Shown: positions 50,533 to 59,993, counted from the stretch's first letter. The stretch is 64,000 nt of DNA from Zoogloea sp041904905 (GCF_041904905.1 NZ_JAYRMI010000008.1:1-64000); one strand, 5' to 3'. Notes: generated from the letters alone by a model not told the origin. Program-made: numbers and translations.

Positions 50533-50664
50533 GGCGGCGCGCTCCGGCGGGTTGGCATGCCGCGATCTTAGGGCCAGACCGCCCTCGGGGCAAAAGATCG
50601 GCCCGGCTGCGCCGTAAATACTGGCGCAGCGCAGCCCGCCCGATCGATCCGCCGGAGAACCGCC

Positions 50665-51882
50665 ATGTCGCCCCAGCCCACCGCCACGGAACAAGGCCAG
50701 GCCACCAATTTTGCCATCACCCTGATGGAGCATCTGGTGGTGCCCACCTTCGTGCTCGACGCCGACCAGCGGGTGCTCATCTGGAACCACGCCTGCGAAC
50801 GCCTCACCGGCATCCCCGCGCGCGAGGTGATCGGCACCCGCAACCACTGGCGGGCCTTCTACGACAGCCCGCGGCCGTGCCTGGCCGATCTGGTGGCGCT
50901 CAACGACTGGTCGCTGATCGACAAGCTCTACACCACCCACGACGAGCCCAACACCCCCGCCCACGGCGTGCACGCCGAAAACTGGTGCACCATGCCCCGC
51001 CGGGGCCGGCAGCTGTATCTGGTGGTGGACGCCGGCCCGGTGTTCGACGAAGCCGGCAAGCTCATCGCGGTGGTCGAAACCCTGCGCGACAACACCGAGA
51101 ACAAGCTCACCCAGATCAAGGTGGCCGAGCAGGCCAGCCTGCTCCAGCACCACTACGACGAGCACGAGCGCGAGGCGAAGATGGCCCGCCGCATCCTCGA
51201 CCACCAGATCCGCACCGACCTCATCCGGCAGGCCGGCATCCGCTACACCGTAATGCCCGCCACCAACTTCTCCGGCGACCTGATCCTCGCCGCCCGCTCG
51301 CCGGACGGCCGGCTCCACGCCCTGCTGGCCGACGCCACCGGCCACGGCCTGGCCGCCGCGGTGAGCGTGCTGCCGGTGGTACAGGAGTTCTACCGCCTGG
51401 TAGAGCAGAACGAGCGCCTGCGCGGCATCGTCGACTCGATCAACTTCGTGCTCGCCAACTCCCTGCCCGCCGGGCGCTTCGTGGCGGCCGCCTTCGTCTG
51501 CCTCGACGAGGCCGCGCGGGAAGGCGAGGTGTGGATCGGCGGCATCCCCGGCGTGCAGATGCTCGACGACGACGGCCGCATCGTGCGCCGCTTCGAATCC
51601 CGCAACCTGCCCCTGGGCGTCACCCGCGAGGCCGACGGCATCAAGGCCGTCGAACGCTTCGCGTGGCAGGCTCCCGCCCGGCTGGTGATGCTCTCCGACG
51701 GCGTCGTCGAAGCCACCGCCCCCGACGGCGAAGCCTTCGGCGAAGCCCGCCTCGCCCACTGCCTCGCCAGCCCGCGCAGCGAAGACCTGATCGCCCGCCT
51801 GCGCGCCTGCCTCACCGCCCACCTCGCCGGCACCCCGGCCCACGACGACATCTCGATCCTGGTGATCGACTGCCCAACCTGA
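50665..51882 (+). CDS. PAS-domain PP2C-type (SpoIIE) serine phosphatase
   Basis: A 405-residue cytoplasmic protein. PAS sensor at about 15-145 (VPTFVLDADQRVLIWNHACERLTG), a helical linker (about 150-185) and a SpoIIE/RsbU-like PP2C phosphatase (about 190-405) with metal-binding segments NFSGDLI, LLADATGHGLAAA, LSDGVVEA and the final HDDISILVID. Such proteins usually dephosphorylate anti-sigma antagonists; no such partner is adjacent. Well-separated from the convergent hypothetical gene by a GC hairpin. Confidence 0.92.
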   Translation: MSPQPTATEQGQATNFAITLMEHLVVPTFVLDADQRVLIWNHACERLTGIPAREVIGTRNHWRAFYDSPRPCLADLVALNDWSLIDKLYTTHDEPNTPAHGVHAENWCTMPRRGRQLYLVVDAGPVFDEAGKLIAVVETLRDNTENKLTQIKVAEQASLLQHHYDEHEREAKMARRILDHQIRTDLIRQAGIRYTVMPATNFSGDLILAARSPDGRLHALLADATGHGLAAAVSVLPVVQEFYRLVEQNERLRGIVDSINFVLANSLPAGRFVAAAFVCLDEAAREGEVWIGGIPGVQMLDDDGRIVRRFESRNLPLGVTREADGIKAVERFAWQAPARLVMLSDGVVEATAPDGEAFGEARLAHCLASPRSEDLIARLRACLTAHLAGTPAHDDISILVIDCPT

Positions 51883-51925
51883 CGACACGCGCCTCGCAAA
51901 GACAAAGGCGGCCCCCCACCCTCCA

Positions 51926-51946
51926 ACCGCCGGCCTGGCCGGCGGT
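51926..51946. terminator. GC hairpin between convergent genes
   Basis: A perfect 10-bp stem (ACCGCCGGCC with GGCCGGCGGT) with a one-base loop between the convergent phosphatase and hypothetical genes. No T-run, so termination strength is uncertain. Confidence 0.45.
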
Positions 51947-51956
51947 CTGGATTCTC

Positions 51957-52325
51957 TTACTCCTCCGCTTTCTTCGTCTTCCGCTTCTTGGATTGTTCCA
52001 ATTTCTTCTTCAGCCCCAGGGCGGCGACCTGGTCGGAGTTGGGGCCGTAGAGGGCGCGGGCTTCGAATTTGACGCCGAGCATGGAGTTGTGGAGCTTGCG
52101 GCGGGCGGCGATGAGGAGGTCGACGCCGGCGGCGGCCGCGGCCTGGGTGACGATGGCGTTGTGTTCGGCGGCGCGCAGTTCGGCGTAGGCGGCGTCGACG
52201 GATTCGCGGCTGTTGTCGGGGTTGTTGGCCCGGTAGTCGGTCATGGCGCTGAAGGCGTGGTAGGCCTCGATGTTCTTCAGCGTCTGGGCTGCGCTCACGC
52301 GGGTCTTCGGGTTGACGTTGTCCAT
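51957..52325 (-). CDS. Hypothetical protein, 122 aa
   Basis: A 122-residue soluble protein, mostly helical by composition, with a very basic C-terminus (LKKKLEQSKKRKTKKAEE). A strong GGAAGGAG site precedes the ATG. I do not recognise the family; the basic tail could bind nucleic acid. It stands alone with a long gene-free stretch upstream that contains a repeat cluster. Confidence 0.75.
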   Translation of the reverse strand: MDNVNPKTRVSAAQTLKNIEAYHAFSAMTDYRANNPDNSRESVDAAYAELRAAEHNAIVTQAAAAAGVDLLIAARRKLHNSMLGVKFEARALYGPNSDQVAALGLKKKLEQSKKRKTKKAEE

Positions 52326-52489
52326 GGTTTCTCCTTCCTGTTGTTCAGAATGACAGGGCTGTTACATAGACCAATGCTACTCCTGGGCCGCGCAATGACG
52401 CAAGAGTACGCACATGAGCTTGCGGCAGGCAGCTCTTGAGAACGACGTCGGGATAAGCACAGCCGCGCGGCGGTGCGTTCGGGCGCGTC

Positions 52490-52650
52490 GCCAGAAGAGT
52501 CGATCAACGCGCCGATGGAGTGACTCTCCAGCGGCGAAAAGTCACTCAACGCGCGTGTTGATTGAGTTTTTCGTCGCATCAACACACTTAACACGCCGGA
52601 AAAGTGAATCTCCGCATGCGTTGAGTGACTTCTTCGGGAGCGCAAGTCAA
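52490..52650. repeat. Cluster of degenerate direct and inverted repeats
   Basis: AGTCACTCAACGC at 52540-52552 has a perfect inverted copy at 52618-52630, and AGTCGATCAACGCG at 52498-52511 is a direct near-copy (12 of 14) 42 bases before it. Further GTTGA/TCAAC and GAGTGACT variants fill the stretch. Short frames across it on both strands encode only low-complexity Ser/Arg repeats and are not accepted as genes. The rest of 52326-52786 holds nothing I can identify. Confidence 0.65.
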
Positions 52651-52786
52651 TTGCGCGGCGGAGCATGGATGTTGCGCGCTGGCGAATGGGTGTTTCACCG
52701 CGCGGGATGTGGGTGTCGCCGGGTGCGATGGCCGTTTGCGAGGGCGTAGGCCGAGCGCCTGCGGGGGAGCAGGCGGCGGTGGACGC

Positions 52787-52827
52787 AAAAAAGGCCGGAA
52801 CCCTGATTTCGCGGGGCTTGCCGGCCT
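52787..52827 (-). terminator. Terminator of tRNA-Leu
   Basis: On the minus strand AGGCCGG and CCGGCCT arms enclose a longer loop and are followed by six T. It lies 27-67 bases beyond the 3' end of the tRNA gene. Confidence 0.7.
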
Positions 52828-52853
52828 GATTCGGACTACTTTGGAACAGCTTA

Positions 52854-52938
52854 TGGTGCCTTGGGCGAGACTCGAACTCGCACGGCTTGCGCCACTACCC
52901 CCTCAAGATAGCGTGTCTACCAATTTCACCACCAAGGC
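52854..52938 (-). tRNA. tRNA-Leu (anticodon GAG)
   Basis: An 85-nt gene including an encoded CCA end. The acceptor stem GCCTTGG pairs with CCAAGGC; the D arm holds the leucine-type AATTGGTAGACAC, the anticodon loop is TTGAGGG between CTATC and GGTAG, a variable arm follows, and the T loop is GTTCGAGTC. It reads CUC and CUU leucine codons. A terminator follows; no downstream gene appears to be cotranscribed. Confidence 0.95.
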
Positions 52939-53102
52939 ACTGCGGCAACCTGTTTGAAGAGGAGCGCAGAAGGGCGTGGAGTATAGCCTATCTTCCGCCG
53001 GCGTCAAGGGGTTTGGGTGGGAGGCGGGCCGTGGAGCCGCGTGGCGGGCCTGTGTTACCGTGGCGGCACGCCCCGCCCGCGCTTTTTCGGAGACGCCCTG
53101 CG

Positions 53103-54482
53103 ATGATCGACCGGCCCCTGCCGCCCCCCGACCCCGCCGCTGCCGACGAGGCGCCCCCGCCGGCGGGGCAGCGCCATGTGCTGGTGCGCGGGCAGGTGCT
53201 CCACTTTCTTGCCGATCCGGGGCCCCACGACGACCCGGCCGCGTGGCGGTATTTCGACGACGGCGCCCTGTGGGTGGCAGACGGCCGGGTGGTGGTGGCG
53301 GGGCCCTGGGCCGAGGTGAGCGCGGCGCTGCCGCCGGCGGCGCGCAAGGCCGCCACGTTGCACGATTACCGCGGGCGGCTGGTGCTGCCGGGCTTTGTGG
53401 ACACCCACCTGCACTACGCCCAGGCGGGCATCATGGGCGCCTTCGGCCGCCAGCTGCTCGACTGGCTAAAGGATTACACCTTTCCGGCCGAGGCGCGGCT
53501 GGCCGATCTGTCCGAGGCGGAGCGGGCGGCGGCCTTTGCGGTGGAGCGCCTGCTGGCCCACGGCACCACCACCGCGTCGGTGTTCGGCACGGTGCATGCG
53601 CATTCGGTGGATGCCTTTCTGGCGGTGGCCGAGGCCCGCCGGCTGCGCATGCTGTGCGGCAAGGTGCTGATGGACCGCCACTGCCCGGACACGCTTCGCG
53701 ACACCGCCGAATCGGGTATCCGCGACAGCCTCGACCTGATCGCGCGCTGGCACGGTCGGGGGCGGCTGCGCTACAGCCTCACGCCGCGCTTTGCGCCCAC
53801 CTCGACGCCGACGCAGCTGCGCCTCACCGGCGAGTTGTTCGCCAGCCGGCCGGATCTGCACCTGCAAAGCCATCTGGCCGAGAACCGCGCCGAGCTGGCC
53901 TGGGTGGCGGCACTCTTTCCGGAGCGGGCCGGCTATCTGGATGTGTATGCCCACTTCGGGCTGCTGGGCCCGCGGGCGATCCACGCCCACTGCATCCACC
54001 TCAGCGACGGGGAGCGCCGGACGATGGCGGCCAGCGGCAGCGCGGCGGCCTTCTGCCCCAGCTCCAACCTGTTCCTGGGCAGCGGCTTCTTCGATCACGC
54101 GGCCAGTCTGGCGGCCGGCCTGCGGGTGGGCCTTGCCACCGACATCGGGGCCGGCACCGGCTTTGGGCTGCTGCCCACCCTGCGCGACGCCTATTGCGTG
54201 AGCCAGGCCTGCGGCACGCCGCTGGGCGCGCTGCGGGGCTTTTACCTTGCCACCCTGGGCGGGGCCCGGGCGCTTTACCTGGACGACTTCGTCGGCAGCT
54301 TCGCGCCGGGCCGCGAGGCGGATTTCGTGGTCCTCGACTGGGCCGCCTCGCCGGAGCTGGCGTGGCGGATGGAACGCACCGCGTCCCTGCCCGAACGCCT
54401 GTTCGCGCTGACGATCCTGGCCGATCCGCGCTGCGTGGTGGCCACCCACGTACTGGGCGAGGTGGCCTGGCAGCGGGGCTGA
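53103..54482 (+). CDS. guaD: Guanine deaminase
   Basis: A 459-residue amidohydrolase converting guanine to xanthine. Zinc and catalytic residues appear in PGFVDTHLHYAQ, QSHLAENRAEL, HAHCIHLSDGE and GLATDIGAGTGFGLL. The guanine deaminase-specific YTFPAEARLAD segment, CPSSNLFLGSGFF and the overall length fit that branch. An N-terminal Pro/Ala-rich extension of about 20 residues is unusual. Alone on its strand with 164 bases to the tRNA gene; with the adenine deaminase it would feed purine bases to xanthine and hypoxanthine. Confidence 0.94.
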   Translation: MIDRPLPPPDPAAADEAPPPAGQRHVLVRGQVLHFLADPGPHDDPAAWRYFDDGALWVADGRVVVAGPWAEVSAALPPAARKAATLHDYRGRLVLPGFVDTHLHYAQAGIMGAFGRQLLDWLKDYTFPAEARLADLSEAERAAAFAVERLLAHGTTTASVFGTVHAHSVDAFLAVAEARRLRMLCGKVLMDRHCPDTLRDTAESGIRDSLDLIARWHGRGRLRYSLTPRFAPTSTPTQLRLTGELFASRPDLHLQSHLAENRAELAWVAALFPERAGYLDVYAHFGLLGPRAIHAHCIHLSDGERRTMAASGSAAAFCPSSNLFLGSGFFDHAASLAAGLRVGLATDIGAGTGFGLLPTLRDAYCVSQACGTPLGALRGFYLATLGGARALYLDDFVGSFAPGREADFVVLDWAASPELAWRMERTASLPERLFALTILADPRCVVATHVLGEVAWQRG

Positions 54483-54489
54483 CCGGCGA

Positions 54490-54870
54490 TCAGGCGGGCA
54501 GCGGCGGCGCGCCCCTGGGGTCGGGGCCGTAGCGGTTGGTGCCCGGCTCGCCCTGCTGGATGGCAAACACCAGCAGGATCAGCGCGCCGATAAGCGGAAT
54601 CAGCAGGAGCAGCATCCACCAGCCCGATTTGCCGATGTCGTGCAGCCGGCGCACCGCCAGGGCAAGGCTGGGCACCAGCACGATCAGGGTGTACAGCCCG
54701 GAGATGGCGTCGGCCGGGCTGTGCTCGCTGCCAACGCCCAGCAGGCCGGCCACCACCCCCAGCCCGAGGGAGATCAGCAGGTTGAAGAGGGTGAACATCC
54801 AGTATTCCTGGCGCGTCGAGCGCCCCTTGAAATCGGCGAACCTCCGGAAAGCCAGCAGATACCACTTCAT
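54490..54870 (-). CDS. DUF805 inner-membrane protein
   Basis: A 126-residue protein with the family's FADFKGRSTRQEYWMF start, about three to four membrane segments, and the conserved LALAVRRLHDIGKSGWWML. The C-terminus is GTNRYGPDPRGAPPLPA, where NxYGPDP is typical. Function unknown. Stop codons of this gene and guanine deaminase are seven bases apart (convergent). Confidence 0.93.
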   Translation of the reverse strand: MKWYLLAFRRFADFKGRSTRQEYWMFTLFNLLISLGLGVVAGLLGVGSEHSPADAISGLYTLIVLVPSLALAVRRLHDIGKSGWWMLLLLIPLIGALILLVFAIQQGEPGTNRYGPDPRGAPPLPA

Positions 54871-55020
54871 CCTGTCACCTCATGCGTCAAAACCGGGCAG
54901 GCCGCCCATCGACGACGATAGCATGATCCGCACCACCGCCGCCCGACATGGGCAGGCGGCGCCCCTTCACAGCAGGCGGCAAGCAGACTACCTTCCGGGT
55001 TTGCCTGCCGCCTTGCCCCC

Positions 55021-56220
55021 ATGCCGCCGTATATCCGCGCCCTCGCCTCCCGCAACTACCGCATCTACTTCGCCGGCCAGCTGGTGTCCCTGGCCGGCAC
55101 CTGGATGCAGCAGATCGCCATGGTGTGGCTGGCCTACCGGCTCACCGGCTCGGCCTTCGTGCTGGGGGCGGTGGGCTTTGCCAGCCAGATCCCGATCCTG
55201 GTGCTGGGCGCCGTCGGCGGGGTGATGACCGACCGCTTCGACCGGCGCCGGCTGCTGCTCGCCACCCAGGCCCTGTCGATGGTGCAGGCCCTGCTGCTGG
55301 CGCTGCTGGCCTGGCAGGACGCCGCCACGCCGGCCCACCTCATCGGGCTGGCCTTCGGGCTGGGCTGCATCAACGCGCTGGACGTGCCGGCCCGCCAGTC
55401 CATCGTGGTGCAGCTGGTGAACAACCGGGACGACCTGCCCAACGCCATCGCCCTCAACTCGTTCATGATGCACGCCACCCGCTTCGTGGGCCCGGCCCTG
55501 GCCGGCTGGGTGGTGGCCACCACCGGCGAGGCCGTGTGCTTCCTGCTCAACGCCGCCTCGTATCTGGCGGTGCTGCTGGCCCTGCTGGCGATCCGCCTGC
55601 CGGCCGGCTCCGGCGCCCGCCCGGCCGCGCCGCCGCTGCAGGCCCTGAAGGAGGGCCTCGCCTACTGCGCCGGCAACCGCTCGATCCGCGCCTCGCTGCT
55701 GCTGGTGGCCAGCCTGAGCCTGCTGGCCACCCCCTACGCGGTGCTGATGCCGCTCTTCGCCAGGGAGATCTTCGGCGGCGACGCCCGCCTGTTCGGCCTG
55801 CTGATGGGCTGCGCCGGCGCCGGGGCGCTGCTGGGCGCGGTGCTGCTGGCGAGCCGCACCGACACCGCCGGCCTCACCGCCCTGGTGGGGCACGCCGCGC
55901 CGGCCGCCGGGGTGGCGCTGGCCGCCTTCGCGCTCTCCGGCAGGCTGTGGCTGAGCGTGCCGATCCTGCTGGTGCTGGGGTTCTCGATCCTGCTGTGCGT
56001 GGCCGGCAGCAACACCTTGATCCAGACCCGGGTGGACAACGACTTCCGCGGCCGGGTGATGGCGCTGTTCACGATGGCCTTCCTGGGCCTGGCGCCCATC
56101 GGCAGCTTTGCGGTGGGCAGCGCCGCCCACGCCTTCGGGGTGCGCCCGACCCTGCTGGCGTGCGGGCTGGCGACCTGCGTGGCCGGGCTCGTCTACCGGC
56201 GCGGCCGGCGCGCGGCTTAA
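55021..56220 (+). CDS. MFS transporter, EntS-like (MFS_3) family
   Basis: A 399-residue major facilitator with about twelve membrane helices. Family hallmarks are FAGQLVSLAGTWMQQIAMVWL, GGVMTDRFDRRRLLL (the loop 2-3 motif) and LDVPARQSIVVQLV. The branch includes enterobactin exporter EntS and macrolide-type exporters; the substrate here is unknown and no siderophore genes are adjacent. Overlaps the next gene convergently by four bases. Confidence 0.92.
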   Translation: MPPYIRALASRNYRIYFAGQLVSLAGTWMQQIAMVWLAYRLTGSAFVLGAVGFASQIPILVLGAVGGVMTDRFDRRRLLLATQALSMVQALLLALLAWQDAATPAHLIGLAFGLGCINALDVPARQSIVVQLVNNRDDLPNAIALNSFMMHATRFVGPALAGWVVATTGEAVCFLLNAASYLAVLLALLAIRLPAGSGARPAAPPLQALKEGLAYCAGNRSIRASLLLVASLSLLATPYAVLMPLFAREIFGGDARLFGLLMGCAGAGALLGAVLLASRTDTAGLTALVGHAAPAAGVALAAFALSGRLWLSVPILLVLGFSILLCVAGSNTLIQTRVDNDFRGRVMALFTMAFLGLAPIGSFAVGSAAHAFGVRPTLLACGLATCVAGLVYRRGRRAA

Positions 56221-56762
56221 GCCTCGCCGGCGGCACCGCCCCGGGCTTCGCGCACTTCGTCCTCGTCGAGCAGCGAGGTGTCGCCCTCCTTGGGCAGCAG
56301 GCGCATCACGTCGGGGCCCTTGAAGTACATCGCCTCGATGAGGGCCGGCAGCTCGCGCAGGCCGGGCCGCATGTGGCGGAGGGCGAACACCCCCAGCATG
56401 CTGGCCTCGCGGGCCTCCCAGAGCAGATCGCGCACGTTGCTCTCGCCCCGGTGGACCAGCACCCGCAGCCGGGTGAGGAGCGGGCTCAACTGCTTGACGC
56501 TCAACATGTGCCCGCGGATCTCGTCCACGTCCACATCGTCGTCGTCCTCGAACACGTCGCGCTCCCGCAGGATCACCTCGCAGGCCTTGCGGATGAAGAC
56601 TTCGCCGCGGGGGTAGCAGGGCAGGCCCTCGGGCACGTCGTTCTCGTCGAAGTCGTCGAGGATGGCGAACTTCTCTTCCAGGATCGCCACCGCGCGCTCC
56701 ATGGCCTTCAGGTCGGCCTCGCTGAAATCGAAGGTGGCACGATAGTCGTAGTTGTCGTTCAT
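56217..56762 (-). CDS. Hypothetical acidic protein, 181 aa
   Basis: A 181-residue soluble, very acidic protein, with a run of Asp/Glu around residues 70-82 (VFEDDDDVDVDEIR) and helical regions after it. No signal peptide or membrane segment. I do not recognise the family. The start at 56762 gives MNDNYDYRATFDFSEADLK. Divergent from the radical SAM gene with a 177-base gap. Confidence 0.75.
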   Translation of the reverse strand: MNDNYDYRATFDFSEADLKAMERAVAILEEKFAILDDFDENDVPEGLPCYPRGEVFIRKACEVILRERDVFEDDDDVDVDEIRGHMLSVKQLSPLLTRLRVLVHRGESNVRDLLWEAREASMLGVFALRHMRPGLRELPALIEAMYFKGPDVMRLLPKEGDTSLLDEDEVREARGGAAGEA

Positions 56763-56939
56763 GGTCGGCTCCGGCTGCTGGCTGGTTGAATATGCGCCCC
56801 GGGCAAGGCGTCACGAAGCCCAAGTTTAAACCCTTGTTTCCCATCCGCATATTGCCGGCCGCAGGCCCCGCGGCGGCACCGCGGCGCCCGCAGGCGGCGA
56901 TCCGCTATCATTGCCGCTCCGCCTGCCGCCGTACCCGCC

Positions 56940-58841
56940 ATGCCCGTCACTGCCCGCCGCGTGCTGTCGCTCATCCCGCCGATGACGCAGCTCAACACGC
57001 CCTACCCGTCCACCGCCTACCTCACCGGCTTCCTGCGCTCGCGGGGGGTGGATGCGCACCAGGACGACCTGGCCCTCAAGCTGGTGCTCGAACTGTTCTC
57101 GCCGGCCGGGCTGGCCGCGCTCCTCGACCTCACCCTGGCGCTGCCGGGCAAGAAGCGCCCGCCCGCGCTGCAATCCTTCGAGGCCCAGTACGACCGCTAC
57201 CGCGCCACCGTCGGCCCGGCGCTGGGCTTCCTGCAAGGGCGCGACCCGACCCTCGCCCACCGCATCGCCAGCCGCTCGTTTCTGCCCGAAGGCCCGCGCT
57301 TCGCGTCGCTGGACGTGTACTACGACCCCGACGGCGGCGACCCGCTGGCCTGGGCCTTCGGCGCCCTGGGCGTGCAAGATAAAGCCCGGCACCTGGCCAC
57401 CCTCTACCTCAACGATCTGGCCGACGTGCTGCGCGAGGCCGCCGACCCGCGCTTCGAGTTCGTGCGCTACGCCGAATCCCTGGCGATGGCCCAGCCCACC
57501 TTCGCGCCCCTGGCCGCCGCGCTGGCCGCGCCGCCCACGCTGGTGGACGAGACCCTCGCCCGCCTCGCGCTGGAGGCCGTCGCCCGCCACCAGCCGCAGC
57601 TCGTGCTGCTGTCGGTGCCCTTCCCCGGCTCGGTGTACGCCGCCTTCCGCATCGCCCAGACCATCAAGGCCGCCCACCCGGAGATCGTCACCGTGCTGGG
57701 CGGCGGCTTCGTGAACACCGAGCTGCGCGAGCTGACCGAGCCGCGGGTGTTCGACTACTTCGATTTCGTCACCCTCGACGACGGCGAGCGCCCGCTCCTC
57801 GCCCTGCTGGAGCACCTCGACGGCAAGCGCGGCCCGTCGCGGCTGGTGCGCACCTACGTTCGTGAAGACGGCGCCGTGCGCTATCTCAACCTCGTTGAAC
57901 CCGACATCCCCTTCGCCGAGGTGGGCACGCCCACCTGGGACGGCCTGCCGCTGGATGGCTACCTGTCCATCCTCGACATGCTCAACCCCATGCACCGGCT
58001 GTGGTCCGACGGGCGCTGGAACAAGCTCACCGTGGCCCACGGCTGCTACTGGAAGAAGTGCAGTTTCTGCGACGTGAGCCTCGACTACATCGGCCGCTAC
58101 GACGCCGCCAGCGCCGAAATCCTCGTCGACCGCATCGAGGCCGTGGTGGCCGAAACTGGCCAGACCGGCTTTCACTTCGTGGACGAAGCCGCCCCGCCCA
58201 AGATGCTCAAGGCGCTCGCCGACGAGCTGGCCCGGCGCAATCGCAGCATCAGCTGGTGGGGCAACATCCGCTTCGAGAAATCCTTCACCCCGGCGCTATG
58301 CCAGCAACTCGCCGACAGCGGCTGCATCGCCATCTCGGGCGGGCTGGAGGTGGCCTCCGACCGGCTCCTCGCGCTGATGAAGAAAGGCGTGTCGGTGGAT
58401 CAGGTGGCCCGCGTCACCAAGGGCTTCGCCGACGCCGGCATCCTGGTGCACGCCTACCTGATGTACGGCTTCCCCACCCAGACGGTGCAGGACACGGTGG
58501 ACGCGCTGGAGTACGTCCGCCAGCTCTTCGACGCCGGCTGCATCCAGTCCGGCTTCTTCCACCGCTTCGTGTGCACCGTGCACTCGCCGGTGGGCCAGCA
58601 CCCGGACGAATACGGCATCAAGCTCAAGCCCCTGCCGCCCATCAGCTTCGCCAAGAACGACGTGGGCTTCATCGACCCCACCGGCGTCGACCACGACGCC
58701 CTCGGCGTGGCCCTCAACAAGGCCCTCTACAACTACATGCACGGCATCGGGCTGGACGACGACGTGCGCCGCTGGTTCGACATCCGCGTGCCCAAGCCCC
58801 GCGTGCCCAAACACTTCATCGCCCGCGCCCTGGGCGCCTGA
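56940..58841 (+). CDS. Radical SAM protein of the B12-binding type with atypical CX4CX2C motif
   Basis: A 633-residue protein. The N-terminal two fifths resemble a cobalamin-binding Rossmann domain (PPMTQLNTPYPSTAYLTG; LGGGFVNTELREL) but the cobalamin-ligating DxHxxG motif is not seen. The radical SAM domain starts near 360 with Cys369, Cys374 and Cys377 in HGCYWKKCSFCDV, so the spacing is CX4CX2C instead of CX3CX2C. Then FVDEAAPP, ISGGLEVASDRLL and AYLMYGFPTQT follow in order, as in the superfamily. The reaction is unknown. Followed after nine bases by a small gene. Confidence 0.87.
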   Translation: MPVTARRVLSLIPPMTQLNTPYPSTAYLTGFLRSRGVDAHQDDLALKLVLELFSPAGLAALLDLTLALPGKKRPPALQSFEAQYDRYRATVGPALGFLQGRDPTLAHRIASRSFLPEGPRFASLDVYYDPDGGDPLAWAFGALGVQDKARHLATLYLNDLADVLREAADPRFEFVRYAESLAMAQPTFAPLAAALAAPPTLVDETLARLALEAVARHQPQLVLLSVPFPGSVYAAFRIAQTIKAAHPEIVTVLGGGFVNTELRELTEPRVFDYFDFVTLDDGERPLLALLEHLDGKRGPSRLVRTYVREDGAVRYLNLVEPDIPFAEVGTPTWDGLPLDGYLSILDMLNPMHRLWSDGRWNKLTVAHGCYWKKCSFCDVSLDYIGRYDAASAEILVDRIEAVVAETGQTGFHFVDEAAPPKMLKALADELARRNRSISWWGNIRFEKSFTPALCQQLADSGCIAISGGLEVASDRLLALMKKGVSVDQVARVTKGFADAGILVHAYLMYGFPTQTVQDTVDALEYVRQLFDAGCIQSGFFHRFVCTVHSPVGQHPDEYGIKLKPLPPISFAKNDVGFIDPTGVDHDALGVALNKALYNYMHGIGLDDDVRRWFDIRVPKPRVPKHFIARALGA

Positions 58842-58850
58842 GCCACCGCC

Positions 58851-59159
58851 ATGAAAATCAACCTCATCCCCCTCGGCACCCGCTTCGAGTACGAAGGCGA
58901 GATCTACACCAAGACCGGCCCGATGACCGCCGCCACCGAAAAAGGCGGCCAGCGCATGATCCCCCGCTACGCGGTGCTCAAGCCCGTCGGCGAGATGCCC
59001 CCAGCCCCACCGCCCGCCCCCGGCCGGCAGGTGGACGTGGCCCAGATCCGCACCGCCTTCGACGCCTACCACGCCGTCGCCCTACGCCTCGCCGACGACT
59101 TCGCCCGCCCCGAACTCGAAGCCGCCCGCCAAGGCTTCCTGAAGGCCCTGGGCGACTGA
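58851..59159 (+). CDS. Small hypothetical protein linked to the radical SAM gene
   Basis: A 102-residue protein beginning MKINLIPLGTRFEYEGEIYTKTGP, a small beta-rich module, then a Pro-rich linker (about 50-58) and a helical end. I do not recognise the family. It follows the radical SAM gene by nine bases, so the two are probably cotranscribed and may work together. Confidence 0.75.
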   Translation: MKINLIPLGTRFEYEGEIYTKTGPMTAATEKGGQRMIPRYAVLKPVGEMPPAPPPAPGRQVDVAQIRTAFDAYHAVALRLADDFARPELEAARQGFLKALGD

Positions 59160-59334
59160 ACGGCCGGACGCGCCGCCCCTCCCTTCCCGCCCCCTTGATG
59201 CGATAATCGCGCCTTTCCCACGATCGGCGGGCCGGGTTGCGGCTGCCGTCTGCGCTCATGCACGTTTCACTGCCGGATCATCCCGCCCGTCGCGCCGCCC
59301 CCACCGGCGGCGCCCTGCACCCGAAGGCCGCCCG

Positions 59335-59993
59335 ATGACGATGGACATCTCCAGCACCAGCGGCCGGGTGCGCGCGTGGTTCGACATGCATCTGGTGGAC
59401 CACGGCGCGATCCGCGCGGTCTACAACAACTTCTACGACCTGGGCGGCGGCATGTACCGCTCCAGCCAGCCCAGCCCGGCGCAGATCCGCAAGTACGCCC
59501 GCAAGTTCGGCCTCAAGAGCATCGTCAACCTGCGCGGCGCCCACGGCTACGGCTCCTACGCCCTCGAGAAGGAAGCCTGCGAAGCGGCCGGCATCGCCCT
59601 GTACGACGTCAAGCTCTACTCCCGCACCCCGCCGGAGATCGAGGAAGTCCACGCGATGGACGCGCTGTTCAAGAAGATCGAGTACCCGGCGCTGCTGCAC
59701 TGCAAATCCGGTGCAGACCGGGCCGGATTGGGTGCCGCCCTGTATCGCATCCTGCACCTGGGCCACCGGGTCGAGGACGCGATGAGCGAGCTGTCCTGGA
59801 AGTACGGCCACTTCAAGCGCGCCAAGACCGGCGTGCTGGATTTCTTCTTCGCCACCTACGTGGCCCGCAACGCCCGGTCGCCGATCGGCTTCCTCGACTG
59901 GGTGGATACCGAATACAACCGCCTCGAACTGCACGCCCGCTTCCGCGAGGAAGGCTGGGCCAGCCTGATCGTCGACAAGGTGCTGCACCGGGA

